DNA from: Actinomadura hibisca NBRC 15177
GTDB taxonomy: Bacteria; Actinomycetota; Actinomycetes; Streptosporangiales; Streptosporangiaceae
NCBI RefSeq assembly: GCF_001552635.1
Contig: NZ_BCRO01000063.1
Span: 20,862-84,861, forward strand
Direction: 5' to 3'
DNA: 64,000 nucleotides
Shown here piece after piece: positions 26,184 through 33,055 of the stretch. The first letter of the stretch is position 1, and the number at the start of each line of letters is the position of its first letter. Both the position numbers and the translations under genes were made by a program. Below the pieces are notes generated by a model. It did not search any database and was not told where the DNA came from. It was given only the letters and a program-made list of their open reading frames with translations.

Positions 26184-26823
26184 ATTCGGCAATACGCCCC
26201 GGAAGCTCAGACAGCGAATCGATCCGCATCGTCGGAAGGCTGTCGGCTTCCGGGGCGTCCTGCTGGATGATGCCCCATGGGCCCCGCCGGATCAGAGCCG
26301 TCTTGAGCCCGGATGCAACGGCTGGCGCGATGTCGTTGTCCAGCCGGTCACCGACATACAAGATCTCTCCGGCCTGGCATGGAGCCGTCTCGACCACGCA
26401 ACGGAAGAATCCGGTGTCCGGTTTGGAGACGCCCCAGTCATCCGAAGTGGCGATCATGTCGCACGGCAGGTCCAGCGACCGCAGGATGCCCCCGGCCCGT
26501 ACCGTCTGGTTACCCGCGATACCGACCCACAGTCCCTCGTCCCGAAGCTTGCTCAGCGCCGGACGCGCATCTGGGTACAGGTCCTCTTCCCCGAACGTCT
26601 CCGGCTTCCCGGCCTCGGCCCGCTTCTCCCGCTGCTCCGTCAGAGCGAAGCCCGGCGCGAACACCTGGAACGTCTCCCGGTAGTCCAGCCCCCGCGCGAT
26701 GATCGCCCCGAACATCGCCGAGAACGTGTGGCGTGGGATGCCCAGCCAGTCAGCCCACGTCCCATACTCGGTCGTTTCGTTCACCAGGCACTCACCGACA
26801 TCGAACACCACAGCTCGGATCAT
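26164..26823 (-). CDS. HAD-family hydrolase
   Basis: A 219-residue phosphatase-like protein. Motif I is FDVGECLV (nucleophile Asp, but Gly replaces the usual second Asp), the Thr/Ser motif region reads VGIAGNQT, the Lys is in GVSKPDTGFF and motif IV is YVGDRLDNDI. Replacement of the acid/base Asp suggests that it may not be a simple phosphomonoesterase. It is convergent to the aminotransferase/XRE-SUMF1 operon within the island. Confidence 0.85.
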   Translation of the reverse strand: MIRAVVFDVGECLVNETTEYGTWADWLGIPRHTFSAMFGAIIARGLDYRETFQVFAPGFALTEQREKRAEAGKPETFGEEDLYPDARPALSKLRDEGLWVGIAGNQTVRAGGILRSLDLPCDMIATSDDWGVSKPDTGFFRCVVETAPCQAGEILYVGDRLDNDIAPAVASGLKTALIRRGPWGIIQQDAPEADSLPTMRIDSLSELPGRIAEFNAAER

Positions 26824-27357
26824 GCCGCCCAGCCTATGAGAGCCCGCCCCAACGCCGTGGCCTACGCAGTGTTCAGCGCCCCCGAGCATTGCCGAATTCC
26901 GCCGTTTGTAATCAAGGGCGGCGGCGCTCGCGCTACGGCGCGGCCCGCCGCTCGCGCCGTCCGGCGTGTGCGGCGTGGGCGCCGTTCCCCGAACGGCGCG
27001 CGGTGGGCCGCGCGTAGGCGACGCCCCCGCCGGCCCCACCGGTGAACGGCGGTCACGGGGTCGCGCCGCCGCTCACTGTCGTAGGTGCTTGTTACCGTCG
27101 CGCCCACTGCTCTCGATCAACGGGCGTGGGCTGCCGGTCAGGCCGGTAAGCGTGCGATCGGGTTTTGCGGGAGGACTACGGGGCGCGCAATAGGTCCCGT
27201 GCGTGGTGCGGTTGTCGGCGCGCCCCGTGTCCCGCCTCTGCTGCCCCCGCTGAGGTCGTGCGACAGTTTCCACCGACGAGGGCGAGGCGGTGAAGGTGGG
27301 GAGCAGCAGGGGGTACGCCGCCCACCCAAGCCCTTACGGGAATCGGGCAGCGCGCGG
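26824..27357. other. Gene-free 534-base region of module 1
   Basis: Very GC-rich, with several short dyads including GCGCCGTT / AACGGCGC (26979-26999). Open frames here look like chance. I see no gene; it may contain the HAD promoter, and relics of lost element functions are possible. Confidence 0.45.
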
Positions 27358-27591
27358 TTATGAGCCCGCACCCCTGTCCGAGGGGTCTTCCGACGGATGG
27401 AAGTAGATGGTCAGGCTCACCCATGGCCCGTCTTCGGTGATCTCTTCGTGCATGACGAGGTCTTGGACCACCACCGGTCCCAGCTCTTGAATGGAGTCGG
27501 CGACGCGCCGTAGCAGGGCAGGGACATCCCCTTGGCCGGGGCCCTTGGGATTGGACTGGGAGAAGTGCCGGACCGGCCAGGAGTTCGCCAT
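27358..27591 (-). CDS. 77-residue conserved small protein of the island
   Basis: Begins MANSWPVRHFSQSNPKGPGQ at an internal ATG; upstream in-frame sequence runs through the attachment repeat and is not coding. The middle VPALLRRVADSIQELGPVVVQDLVMHEEI and the acidic C-terminus suggest a small alpha/beta protein. I recall similar short proteins in streptomycetes, but no function is known. It lies just inside the right end of module 1. Confidence 0.65.
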   Translation of the reverse strand: MANSWPVRHFSQSNPKGPGQGDVPALLRRVADSIQELGPVVVQDLVMHEEITEDGPWVSLTIYFHPSEDPSDRGAGS

Positions 27592-27718
27592 CGGATCATG
27601 GTCGCAGTCCGAGGGCTTCCCTTCCACGGGATATATGCGGGATGGCATCGCTACTCGGCTACACGATGGAGACCATTCGCCCAGGTCAAGCGCCTGGAAC
27701 TCCAGAGATTGCCAGCCC

Positions 27719-27848
27719 TCTTGAAAACCGTTGAGTCGGTAACCCCGGCTCCGTGGGTTCGAATCCCACAGCCTCCGCCAACCAGGGTCTTCCCAGCTCA
27801 CACCCGTGCCCGCTGCGAAAACCCATGCCCACCACGCGCGGCCGTGCG
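27719..27848 (+). repeat. Attachment-site repeat, copy 2
   Basis: Copy of the tRNA-Ser 3' half and flank (22693-22822); the two differences seen are G to A at 27741 and one base in the GCGAAAACCC segment. There is no tRNA 5' half, so it cannot give a functional tRNA. It marks the junction between the two island modules. Confidence 0.9.
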
Positions 27849-27880
27849 CCAACTCAGCTGTCACACCTCCGCAGCGCCCC

Positions 27881-28036
27881 GGTCTTTCGCCTGATCACCA
27901 CGGTCCCTCACCGAACCCGCACTCCATGACGGTCGCGATGTGCTCGTACAGCATGTGCAGGTTGGGCGGCTGTCCTTGAGCCTTGGCCCAATGACCGATC
28001 AGGTGCAGCTCAGGCAGGAAGTAACGGCGGTGACCG
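27881..28036. repeat. Second direct repeat block, copy 2
   Basis: Near-identical to 22897-23052. Homology ends abruptly at 28036 inside the codons for GHRRY of the MerR-type protein. Confidence 0.8.
27895..28036 (-). pseudogene. Truncated copy of the MerR-type island gene
   Basis: Encodes the last 47 or so residues (GHRRYFLPELHLIGHWAKAQGQ onwards) in frame with the same stop, but the helix-turn-helix N-terminus is replaced by unrelated sequence (QSHERAVAD) with no start or ribosome site nearby. A remnant of the gene found intact in module 1. Confidence 0.75.
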
Positions 28037-28175
28037 TCGGCTACTGCACGCTCGTGCGACTGGCCGAGTCCCGATGGCCGTGGGTCGGCAAGCTGCTCGG
28101 CGCAGCCCGGCGCCCCTCATACGGGCCGCAGGGCGACACACAGTGGTTCCGAGCCCGCCCCCCTGAACACGTCGC

Positions 28176-28209
28176 CCCCGGTTCCTCGCCCGTGTGCGGG
28201 GAACCGGGG
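28176..28209 (-). terminator. Hairpin terminator of the graspetide operon
   Basis: CCCCGGTTCC / GGAACCGGGG, perfect 10-bp arms and 14-base loop, 15 bases past the methyltransferase stop. Confidence 0.55.
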
Positions 28210-28224
28210 CGTTCTTCGTCGTTT

Positions 28225-29424
28225 CTAGGCGGACAAGTCCCAGGTGACCGGCTTACCGCCGGACAGGAACCAGACCGTTTGTGTGTGGCCGTCGGTGCGG
28301 ATACGGAACCGCTCTTGCGGCGGGCTCCCGGCCTCGCGCCACCGGACGACGGCCGTCTCGACGTCATCCCACAGCCGCGCCGGCCCGGTCTGCCGCACGG
28401 TCCAACCGCCGCCGGGCTCGGGGGTGAGCGAGGCGGCCGACCCGGCGTCGACGTCGACGAAGTAGTCGACCCAGGGACCGCCGTCGACGCGCCGAGCCTT
28501 CCACTGCGCACCGGGCGCGCCGAGTTGCGCCACGAACGCGCCGGTCCAGTCCGCGCGAATGTCCGGTTCGATGACGGCCGGCCGCGGCTCGGCGCCGGCG
28601 AGCGCCTCGATCGTCCCGGTCCAGTGTTCGTCGCCGACCGGGGGCGCCGCCTGCGGTCGGGCGATCATGAAGCTGATCGTTCCGGGCAGGAACCGGCCTT
28701 CGGCCGTGCCATCGTCGGCGACCTCCAGCACGGCGAGCCCGTAGCCGTGAAGCCATCCGGCCACCGTGACCAGGATGCGCCCGCCCGGTCGGGTCTGGTC
28801 GAGCCATGCCCGCGGGATGTGCCGGACCGAACAGGTCGCGATCACTCGGTCGTAGGGCGCGTTCTGCGGGTCGCCGAGCAGGCCGTCGCCGATCACCAGG
28901 TTCGGGGACAGGCCGGCGCGGCGCAGGGCAGCGGCGGCGCCGGCGGCGACGTCGGGGTCGACCTCGACCGAGGTGACGTGGTCGTCGCCGAGCCGGTCGC
29001 ACATCAGCGCCGTCGAGTACCCGGTGCCGGTCCCGATCTCCAGCACGCGCGTGCCGTCGTCGACGGCGAGATACTCCAACATCTCCACGACCAGGCCAGG
29101 GAGCGTCGAGGATGACGTCGGGTTGCCGCTGACCGGTTCGGTCAGGTCGTGCGGGGTGAGGTGTCCGTCGAGCTGGGTGACCCACGTTTCGTTGCGGTAG
29201 GCGAGGTCGAGCCATCGGTCGAGCTCGTGTTCACGGCTGACGGGTTCCCACAGGGTGCCCCGGTCGCTGTCGGCGCGTCGGAAGAACTCGGGCACGAAGA
29301 GGTGCCGCGGCACTCGTTCGACGACGCGTCGCCACTGGGGCGAGTACAGGTCGCCGGAACGTTCGAGCTCGTCGGCGAGGATGTGCCGCAGGGCCGCAGC
29401 TTGTGCGTTGGTGTCGTTGGTCAT
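28225..29424 (-). CDS. Graspetide-associated O-methyltransferase (protein isoaspartate methyltransferase homologue)
   Basis: A 399-residue SAM enzyme. The N-terminal 210 residues match PIMT: VPRHLFVPEFF, SSSTLPGLVVEML, motif I LEIGTGTGY (128-136), VEVDPDVA, IATCSVRHIP and PGGRILV. A C-terminal extension of about 170 residues is specific to this group. In characterised graspetides such as fuscimiditide, the PIMT homologue methylates a core Asp that then cyclises to aspartimide; the same is inferred here. The ATG overlaps the ATP-grasp stop (ATGA), so it is the last gene of the precursor-ligase operon and ends at a hairpin. Confidence 0.85.
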   Translation of the reverse strand: MTNDTNAQAAALRHILADELERSGDLYSPQWRRVVERVPRHLFVPEFFRRADSDRGTLWEPVSREHELDRWLDLAYRNETWVTQLDGHLTPHDLTEPVSGNPTSSSTLPGLVVEMLEYLAVDDGTRVLEIGTGTGYSTALMCDRLGDDHVTSVEVDPDVAAGAAAALRRAGLSPNLVIGDGLLGDPQNAPYDRVIATCSVRHIPRAWLDQTRPGGRILVTVAGWLHGYGLAVLEVADDGTAEGRFLPGTISFMIARPQAAPPVGDEHWTGTIEALAGAEPRPAVIEPDIRADWTGAFVAQLGAPGAQWKARRVDGGPWVDYFVDVDAGSAASLTPEPGGGWTVRQTGPARLWDDVETAVVRWREAGSPPQERFRIRTDGHTQTVWFLSGGKPVTWDLSA

Positions 29425-30374
29425 GCGATTCCCCGTTCGAGGAGATCGGCGAGCGCTGAGGTCATGGGGAGGCCGGTCTCGTCTTCCAGCCATGCCCATT
29501 GGCCATTGGGGTTGATCTCAAGGAACACGGGCTCGCCGTCTGGACGAAGCACGAAGTCGAAGCAACCGAACATCAGGCCGAAGCGGTCGAGGTAGGCGGC
29601 GATCCGTTCGGTCAGACCGGGCGGCGGGTCAGTGACGGTGTAGGTGAGTGCGTCGTAGTCCTGTCTCCAATCCAAGAGGTCAGCTGAGTCGATCCGTACG
29701 CAGAACACGCGGTCGTCGATCGCGGTCACGCGCAGATGACCGGCGGCCGGAACACGGGCTTGGAACAGGTGCGCGGTTGTCTCGACCGATTCGTCGAGCT
29801 CGGCGGGGTCGACCTCGGTGACCCAGATCGTTCGGCCCTCGCCATCCTCGCGGTACGGGCCGGCGCGCACCGGCTTGTAGATGATCGGCCCGTGCTCGGC
29901 GGCGAACCTGCGGGCCTGGTCGAGATCGTTGGTGATCAGGGTTGGCGGGATGGTGAACCCGAGATCGGACGCGATGGTGAGTTGTGCGGACTTGAACTCG
30001 GCGTCGGCGTTGGCGAACGGGTGATTGACGTACAGACAGTCAGGGAGCGCGGCGAGCACGCCCCCCAGCCCGTAGCGGGCTTGCAGGGTGGCGAACCGGG
30101 CCTCTTGCTCGTCGAGTCCGGGGAAGGTGAAGCCGCGCGGTCGCCGGTAGTACAACGACCGCACCGCGCCGAGCTCGGCCCGGCGCGAGGGGGTCGTCAC
30201 GGTTCCATGCAGCCCGTAACCGTCGATCCCTGCTGACAGGGTGAGCGTGTGGGGGAAGTCCGCGGGGTCGAGCCGCAGCAGGGGCACGCCGCGCCGGTTG
30301 AGCTCGGCGACAACGGTGTCGGCGGTCACGTCGTCGGGTTGCGTGACCACGAGTACGGGGCGATGTCCGGTCAT
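29421..30374 (-). CDS. ATP-grasp ligase of a graspetide (TgmB-like ribosomal peptide maturase)
   Basis: A 317-residue ATP-grasp enzyme that forms side-chain ester or amide links in the precursor. Visible are the N-terminal DPADFPHTLTLS region, YYRRPRGF and NHPFANADAEFKSAQL typical of RiPP ATP-grasp ligases, the nucleotide lysine IIYKPV, and the metal site FLEINPNGQWAWLE. Preceded by the precursor gene with a one-base stop/start overlap (TGATG) and followed by the methyltransferase with ATGA overlap. Confidence 0.9.
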   Translation of the reverse strand: MTGHRPVLVVTQPDDVTADTVVAELNRRGVPLLRLDPADFPHTLTLSAGIDGYGLHGTVTTPSRRAELGAVRSLYYRRPRGFTFPGLDEQEARFATLQARYGLGGVLAALPDCLYVNHPFANADAEFKSAQLTIASDLGFTIPPTLITNDLDQARRFAAEHGPIIYKPVRAGPYREDGEGRTIWVTEVDPAELDESVETTAHLFQARVPAAGHLRVTAIDDRVFCVRIDSADLLDWRQDYDALTYTVTDPPPGLTERIAAYLDRFGLMFGCFDFVLRPDGEPVFLEINPNGQWAWLEDETGLPMTSALADLLERGIA

Positions 30375-30679
30375 CAGTCCTGGTCGCTGTCTTGGGAGTG
30401 GTCTTCGTCTGACCCGGCGTCCTTGCCGTCGCCCCTGCTGGTCTGGGTCTTGTCCTCGGTGCCGGTGTTGGACTTCTTGTGTTTGGCCTCGACGAGCTCG
30501 CCGTCACCGGCGGCGCCCATCTGGGTGGCGGGATCGATCTGCGTTGCAACGATCCCGACATAGATCGTGTGGCGGTAGGGCGCCATGCGCCGCAGTCCCC
30601 ACGGCCGCGCAACGAGGGGGGCGTCGGCGGCCGGAGGGGCGGAGGGGAAACGGTCGGCGTTCTGGAACACGGGGAACAC
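30374..30679 (-). CDS. Graspetide precursor peptide (TgmA-like)
   Basis: A 101-residue precursor. The leader carries RPWGLRRM (25-32), the ATP-grasp recognition motif family. The C-terminal core (about 58-101) is dominated by Thr/Ser (T72, T74, T78, T80, S81, S90, S95, S98) and Asp/Glu (E75, D76, D84, D87, D91-D93, D97, D99, D101), the donor and acceptor residues for ester links. D84-G85 and D59-G60 are candidates for aspartimide. Two GTG starts are possible: 30679 (MFPVFQN) and 30670, the latter with GGGAG at 8 bases. The first gives the usual MFP leader start. Confidence 0.82.
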   Translation of the reverse strand: MFPVFQNADRFPSAPPAADAPLVARPWGLRRMAPYRHTIYVGIVATQIDPATQMGAAGDGELVEAKHKKSNTGTEDKTQTSRGDGKDAGSDEDHSQDSDQD

Positions 30680-30682
30680 TCC

Positions 30683-30962
30683 CTACGGGTTGGGGCCGGG
30701 CGTGCGTCCTGTCTCCGATGATGTGCTGAGGTCGCAGCCGTGGCCGTCGTCGATGCGCACGCGAAAACCGCGCTTTCGATGGCGGGCTTGCAGACCCGGT
30801 CGGCGAGTCCTTCCCGGATGGCTTGCGCGGCCATCCGCTCGGCGACGACAGGCCGAACTGAACGAACGGGAAGACCTCTTCGTGGATCTGCTCGACCTGG
30901 TCGGGCGTGATGCCGCGCGACCACCACGTGCGGGGAAGCCGCTCCATGGTCGCCGTCGTCAT
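30683..30962 (-). pseudogene. Frameshifted small conserved gene upstream of the precursor
   Basis: Starts at an ATG overlapping the 95-residue gene (ATGA) as MTTATMERLPRTWWSRGIT..HEEVFPF. The coherent sequence then continues in a second frame (VVAERMAAQAIREGLADRV..ESAVF) and ends in a third (RVRIDDGHGCDLSTSSETG..) with a TAG just before the precursor start. The span of 280 bases is not a multiple of three. The three pieces read like one gene of about 93 codons with two single-base changes. Confidence 0.5.
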
Positions 30963-31246
30963 GGCCGCCCCTTCACGACAAGCGGCTTCTCGCCGGCCTG
31001 CGCGCGGCGGCACTGGTCTTCCAGCGCGGCCCGCAGGGTCGCGGCCGTCGACGTGATGATGGTGGGGCCTACTCCCACCTCCGCGTTGCGCAGGCCGGCG
31101 ACCCATGATGCGGACACTCCGTGGCGCCGCCCGCGGTTGATGGCGTATCCGGGGAAGTCGAGCCGCAGCTCGGCGAGCGCGATCTCTTCACGTTCGAGCT
31201 GCCTGACGAGCGCAGGGGTGACGTTCTCGTCGCCAGGTATCGTCAT
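30959..31246 (-). CDS. 95-residue conserved protein, first gene of the graspetide operon
   Basis: The ATG has AGGAGG 5 bases upstream. Sequence is charged and soluble: VRQLEREEIALAELRLDFPGYAI, then HGVSASWVAGLRNAEVG, a TIITSTAATLRAALEDQCRRA helix and GEKPLVVK. No known domain is recognised. It is the promoter-proximal gene of the leftward operon and overlaps the frameshifted gene that follows, so it is expected to be expressed together with the precursor. Confidence 0.65.
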   Translation of the reverse strand: MTIPGDENVTPALVRQLEREEIALAELRLDFPGYAINRGRRHGVSASWVAGLRNAEVGVGPTIITSTAATLRAALEDQCRRAQAGEKPLVVKGRP

Positions 31247-31269
31247 CGTTGCCTCCTAGCGAGGTGAAA

Positions 31270-31317
31270 GCCGCGCGGTCGGGGGAGGTCTCCCAATCTC
31301 AGCCCCGACCGCGCGGC
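31270..31317 (-). promoter_or_regulatory. Leader hairpin (possible attenuator) of the graspetide operon
   Basis: GCCGCGCGGTCGGGG and CCCCGACCGCGCGGC form a perfect 15-bp stem with an 18-base loop. It lies between the operon promoter and the first ribosome site, so it would be in the 5' leader. It may terminate or attenuate transcription, or simply end the upstream regulator mRNA. Confidence 0.55.
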
Positions 31318-31406
31318 GGCTCTTGAGTTGTCTCGCCGCTCCACACGTTGCGCGCAGAACCGGGCGAGGTCGAACCATCGCGTTCAGTGGACGAACGCGG
31401 AACTCG

Positions 31407-31436
31407 ACTTTAACGCTTATCGCGATAAGTACTCAA
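31407..31436 (-). promoter_or_regulatory. Graspetide operon promoter with palindromic operator
   Basis: On the minus strand: -35 TTGAGT (31436-31431), 18-base spacer, -10 TAAAGT (31412-31407). The perfect 14-bp palindrome CTTATCGCGATAAG (31416-31429) fills the spacer, the classic place for a repressor. The GntR protein encoded just upstream is the obvious candidate. Confidence 0.7.
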
Positions 31437-31472
31437 GAGGATCGCCGAGAGAATCACGATGCCCGCACAAGC

Positions 31473-32183
31473 TCAGGCATCCTGCTCGTAGACGAGTTCG
31501 TACAAGTGAGAGCCCTTGACCAGCACGGACACTTCAACGGGACGGCGTTCGTCAGAGTGGACGATCCGGAAGGTTCGCAGTACCGGCACGTTGGGCAGCG
31601 ACAACAAGTCGGCTTCCTCGACCGTGGGCATCCGTGCCGACACCGCGTCGACGTAGCCGCGTTGCGGGTGACCCAACTCCGCCAAGACCCGAGGGGCGCC
31701 GCCCCGAATCCTCCGGGACTCGGACAGTTCGGTCCCGTGCACCAGCGCGAGCGGATAGTACGACCAATCAATCTCGACCGGCCGCCCGGCATGGCGCAGC
31801 AGCCGTTGACGCAACTGTGCCCGCTCTCCCGGACCCAACGCGAAGGCCCTGGCGACTTCGGTCGGCGGCTCTGCCTCGGCGACCTTGAGCAGTTCATATG
31901 AGTAGCCACCCGGCGCCGGGTCGAAGTACGTCCCCACAGGCACCCGGAAGGGCTGGCGCTCTCGGACGAACACGCCCTTGCCCTGGCGGCTGGTGAGGTA
32001 CCCCTCGCCCTTGAGCTCGGCCAGCGCCTTCTGAACCGTCGTGTTGGAGACTCCGAACTCTTCGACAAGACGGGCCGTCGACGGGAGCCGTGTCCCCGGC
32101 GCCAGGTCGCCCGCCATGATGCGGGCTCGCACGTCCGCCGCCATCTGCTCATACGGCGGACGTTCGTCAGCTCGTCGCGCCAC
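31473..32183 (-). CDS. GntR-family regulator (HTH plus UTRA effector domain)
   Basis: A 236-residue HutC/GntR regulator. Residues about 8-75 are the winged helix (YEQMAADVRARIMAGDLAPGTRLPS, FGVSNTTVQKALAELKGEGYL, RQGKGVFV). Residues about 90-235 form a UTRA ligand domain (ALGPGERAQLRQRL, VEIDWSYYPLALVHGT, VLRTFRIVHSDERRPVEVSV). It starts at a GTG 3 bases after the UTRA-only gene. A palindrome in the next promoter downstream suggests that it represses the graspetide operon. Confidence 0.88.
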   Translation of the reverse strand: MARRADERPPYEQMAADVRARIMAGDLAPGTRLPSTARLVEEFGVSNTTVQKALAELKGEGYLTSRQGKGVFVRERQPFRVPVGTYFDPAPGGYSYELLKVAEAEPPTEVARAFALGPGERAQLRQRLLRHAGRPVEIDWSYYPLALVHGTELSESRRIRGGAPRVLAELGHPQRGYVDAVSARMPTVEEADLLSLPNVPVLRTFRIVHSDERRPVEVSVLVKGSHLYELVYEQDA

Positions 32184-32186
32184 TGG

Positions 32187-32714
32187 TCAACCTGCCTTCA
32201 CCCGGTAGCGGAGATTGCGCCCCGGAACGTTCACCATGACCGACACCTCGAACGGCTTCCCCTCTGCGGTCAAGCTCGTCCGACGCAGGACGAGCACCGG
32301 CGCGCCTTCCTCGATCTCCAGTTCCGCGGCCTCCTCGGCCGAAGCTCCGCGGGCCGCGACCTCCTCTCGCGCGTCATCCACGCGGTAACCGAGGTCGGCG
32401 AGCAGGGTCACCGCACCGCCCTTGATCTTTCCGAGCTCGGCCAGGGCGGTACCTCGCGCGATCTCGGCCGGATACCACGAGTCGGTCAGCTCGACCGGTC
32501 CGCCGTCCAACAGCATCGTTCGCCGCCTGACGACGGCCCGCTCATCCGCTGCGATCCCCAGCGCCACCGCCACCTCAGCCGGCGGCACCTCCTCAGCTAC
32601 ATCGCGCAGCTTCTGCGTGCCGACCCGACCCGCTTGTGCCGCCTCTTCCGACCAGGCATCAAGCTGCCCTGCTTGTCGAGGGGTCAGGTACGGCACCGAC
32701 GTTGTGACCCACAC
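32187..32714 (-). CDS. UTRA-domain protein lacking a DNA-binding domain (GntR paralogue)
   Basis: 175 residues from a GTG with AAGGAG 6 bases upstream. The whole chain corresponds to the UTRA half of HutC-type regulators (ALGIAADERAVVRRRTMLLDG, VELTDSWYPAEIARGT, VLVLRRTSLTAEGKPFEVSVMV) after a short WVTTSVPYLTPRQAGQLDAW lead; no helix-turn-helix is encoded. It may bind the same ligand as, or heterodimerise with, the full GntR encoded 3 bases downstream. Confidence 0.8.
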   Translation of the reverse strand: MWVTTSVPYLTPRQAGQLDAWSEEAAQAGRVGTQKLRDVAEEVPPAEVAVALGIAADERAVVRRRTMLLDGGPVELTDSWYPAEIARGTALAELGKIKGGAVTLLADLGYRVDDAREEVAARGASAEEAAELEIEEGAPVLVLRRTSLTAEGKPFEVSVMVNVPGRNLRYRVKAG

Positions 32715-33055
32715 AGCGCACTCCTTGCCGGTTGACTGCTTCTCGCGAAATCCATTATGGACGCGCGGCGACGTCTTCGGCGGGGAGAAGCCCGGCCGGT
32801 GCCGTGACACGGCGAGCAAGATCAGCGCTGTTGCGATATCGCAGCAGCGCTCGTCGATCTGGTGTGATCGCGTCTGGACCCGTCGGCCGCTGAGCTGCTG
32901 ATTTCACAAAACCAAAGCTCAGACAGGGCGGGCGAGGCGGGCTCGAATCCCACGGCCTCCGCTCATCCAGGTCTTCCAGCGCACACTTGTGCCCGCTGCA
33001 AAAAACTCACACCCGCCATGCGCGGCCGCGCGTCGCGCGACAGGCACCCGATCGG
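32715..33055. other. Regulator promoter region and right end of the island
   Basis: No gene seen. The left third should hold the promoter of the UTRA/GntR pair; the right third is the decayed third attachment repeat. I find no copy of the CTTATCGCGATAAG operator here. Confidence 0.45.
32931..33032 (+). repeat. Attachment-site repeat, decayed copy 3 (right end of island)
   Basis: GGCTCGAATCCCACGGCCTCCGC and the following CAGGTCTTCC..CACACTTGTGCCCGCTGC..CGCGGCCG align with the tRNA-Ser T-arm, acceptor strand and flank over about 100 bases, with many substitutions and short indels. It probably marks the original chromosomal junction. Confidence 0.7.

Larger units (their letters stand above)
22693..27718. 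mobile_element. Island module 1 at tRNA-Ser (no integrase visible)
   Basis: Bounded by the tRNA and the 27.72-kb repeat. It carries a MerR-type small protein, two hypotheticals, a class IV aminotransferase, an XRE-SUMF1 fusion, a 40-residue ORF, a HAD hydrolase and a 77-residue protein. Coding GC is visibly lower than in flanking genes. No recombinase, replication or transfer gene is present, so it is either decayed or mobilised in trans. Confidence 0.65.
27719..32930. mobile_element. Island module 2: graspetide biosynthesis and regulators
   Basis: Bounded by the second and third attachment-like repeats. From left: truncated MerR-type gene, graspetide methyltransferase, ATP-grasp ligase, precursor, a frameshifted gene, a 95-residue protein, GntR and UTRA-only regulators, all leftward. 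No integrase is visible. Confidence 0.6.

Noticed and set aside
27719..27809. A second tRNA-Ser gene at the repeat
   Set aside because: Sequence before the anticodon loop is unrelated, so acceptor 5' strand, D-arm and half of the anticodon stem are absent.
28176..28209. Sequence resembling a type I-E CRISPR repeat (GGTTCCCCGCACACGGGCGAGGAACC on the minus strand)
   Set aside because: Only one copy exists, with no spacers and no cas genes; the dyad is better explained as the graspetide operon terminator.
22693..33032. Search for integrase, excisionase, replication or transfer genes in the island
   Set aside because: No tyrosine or serine recombinase, Rep or FtsK-like gene could be found in any frame; only the small MerR-type protein could be an excisionase.
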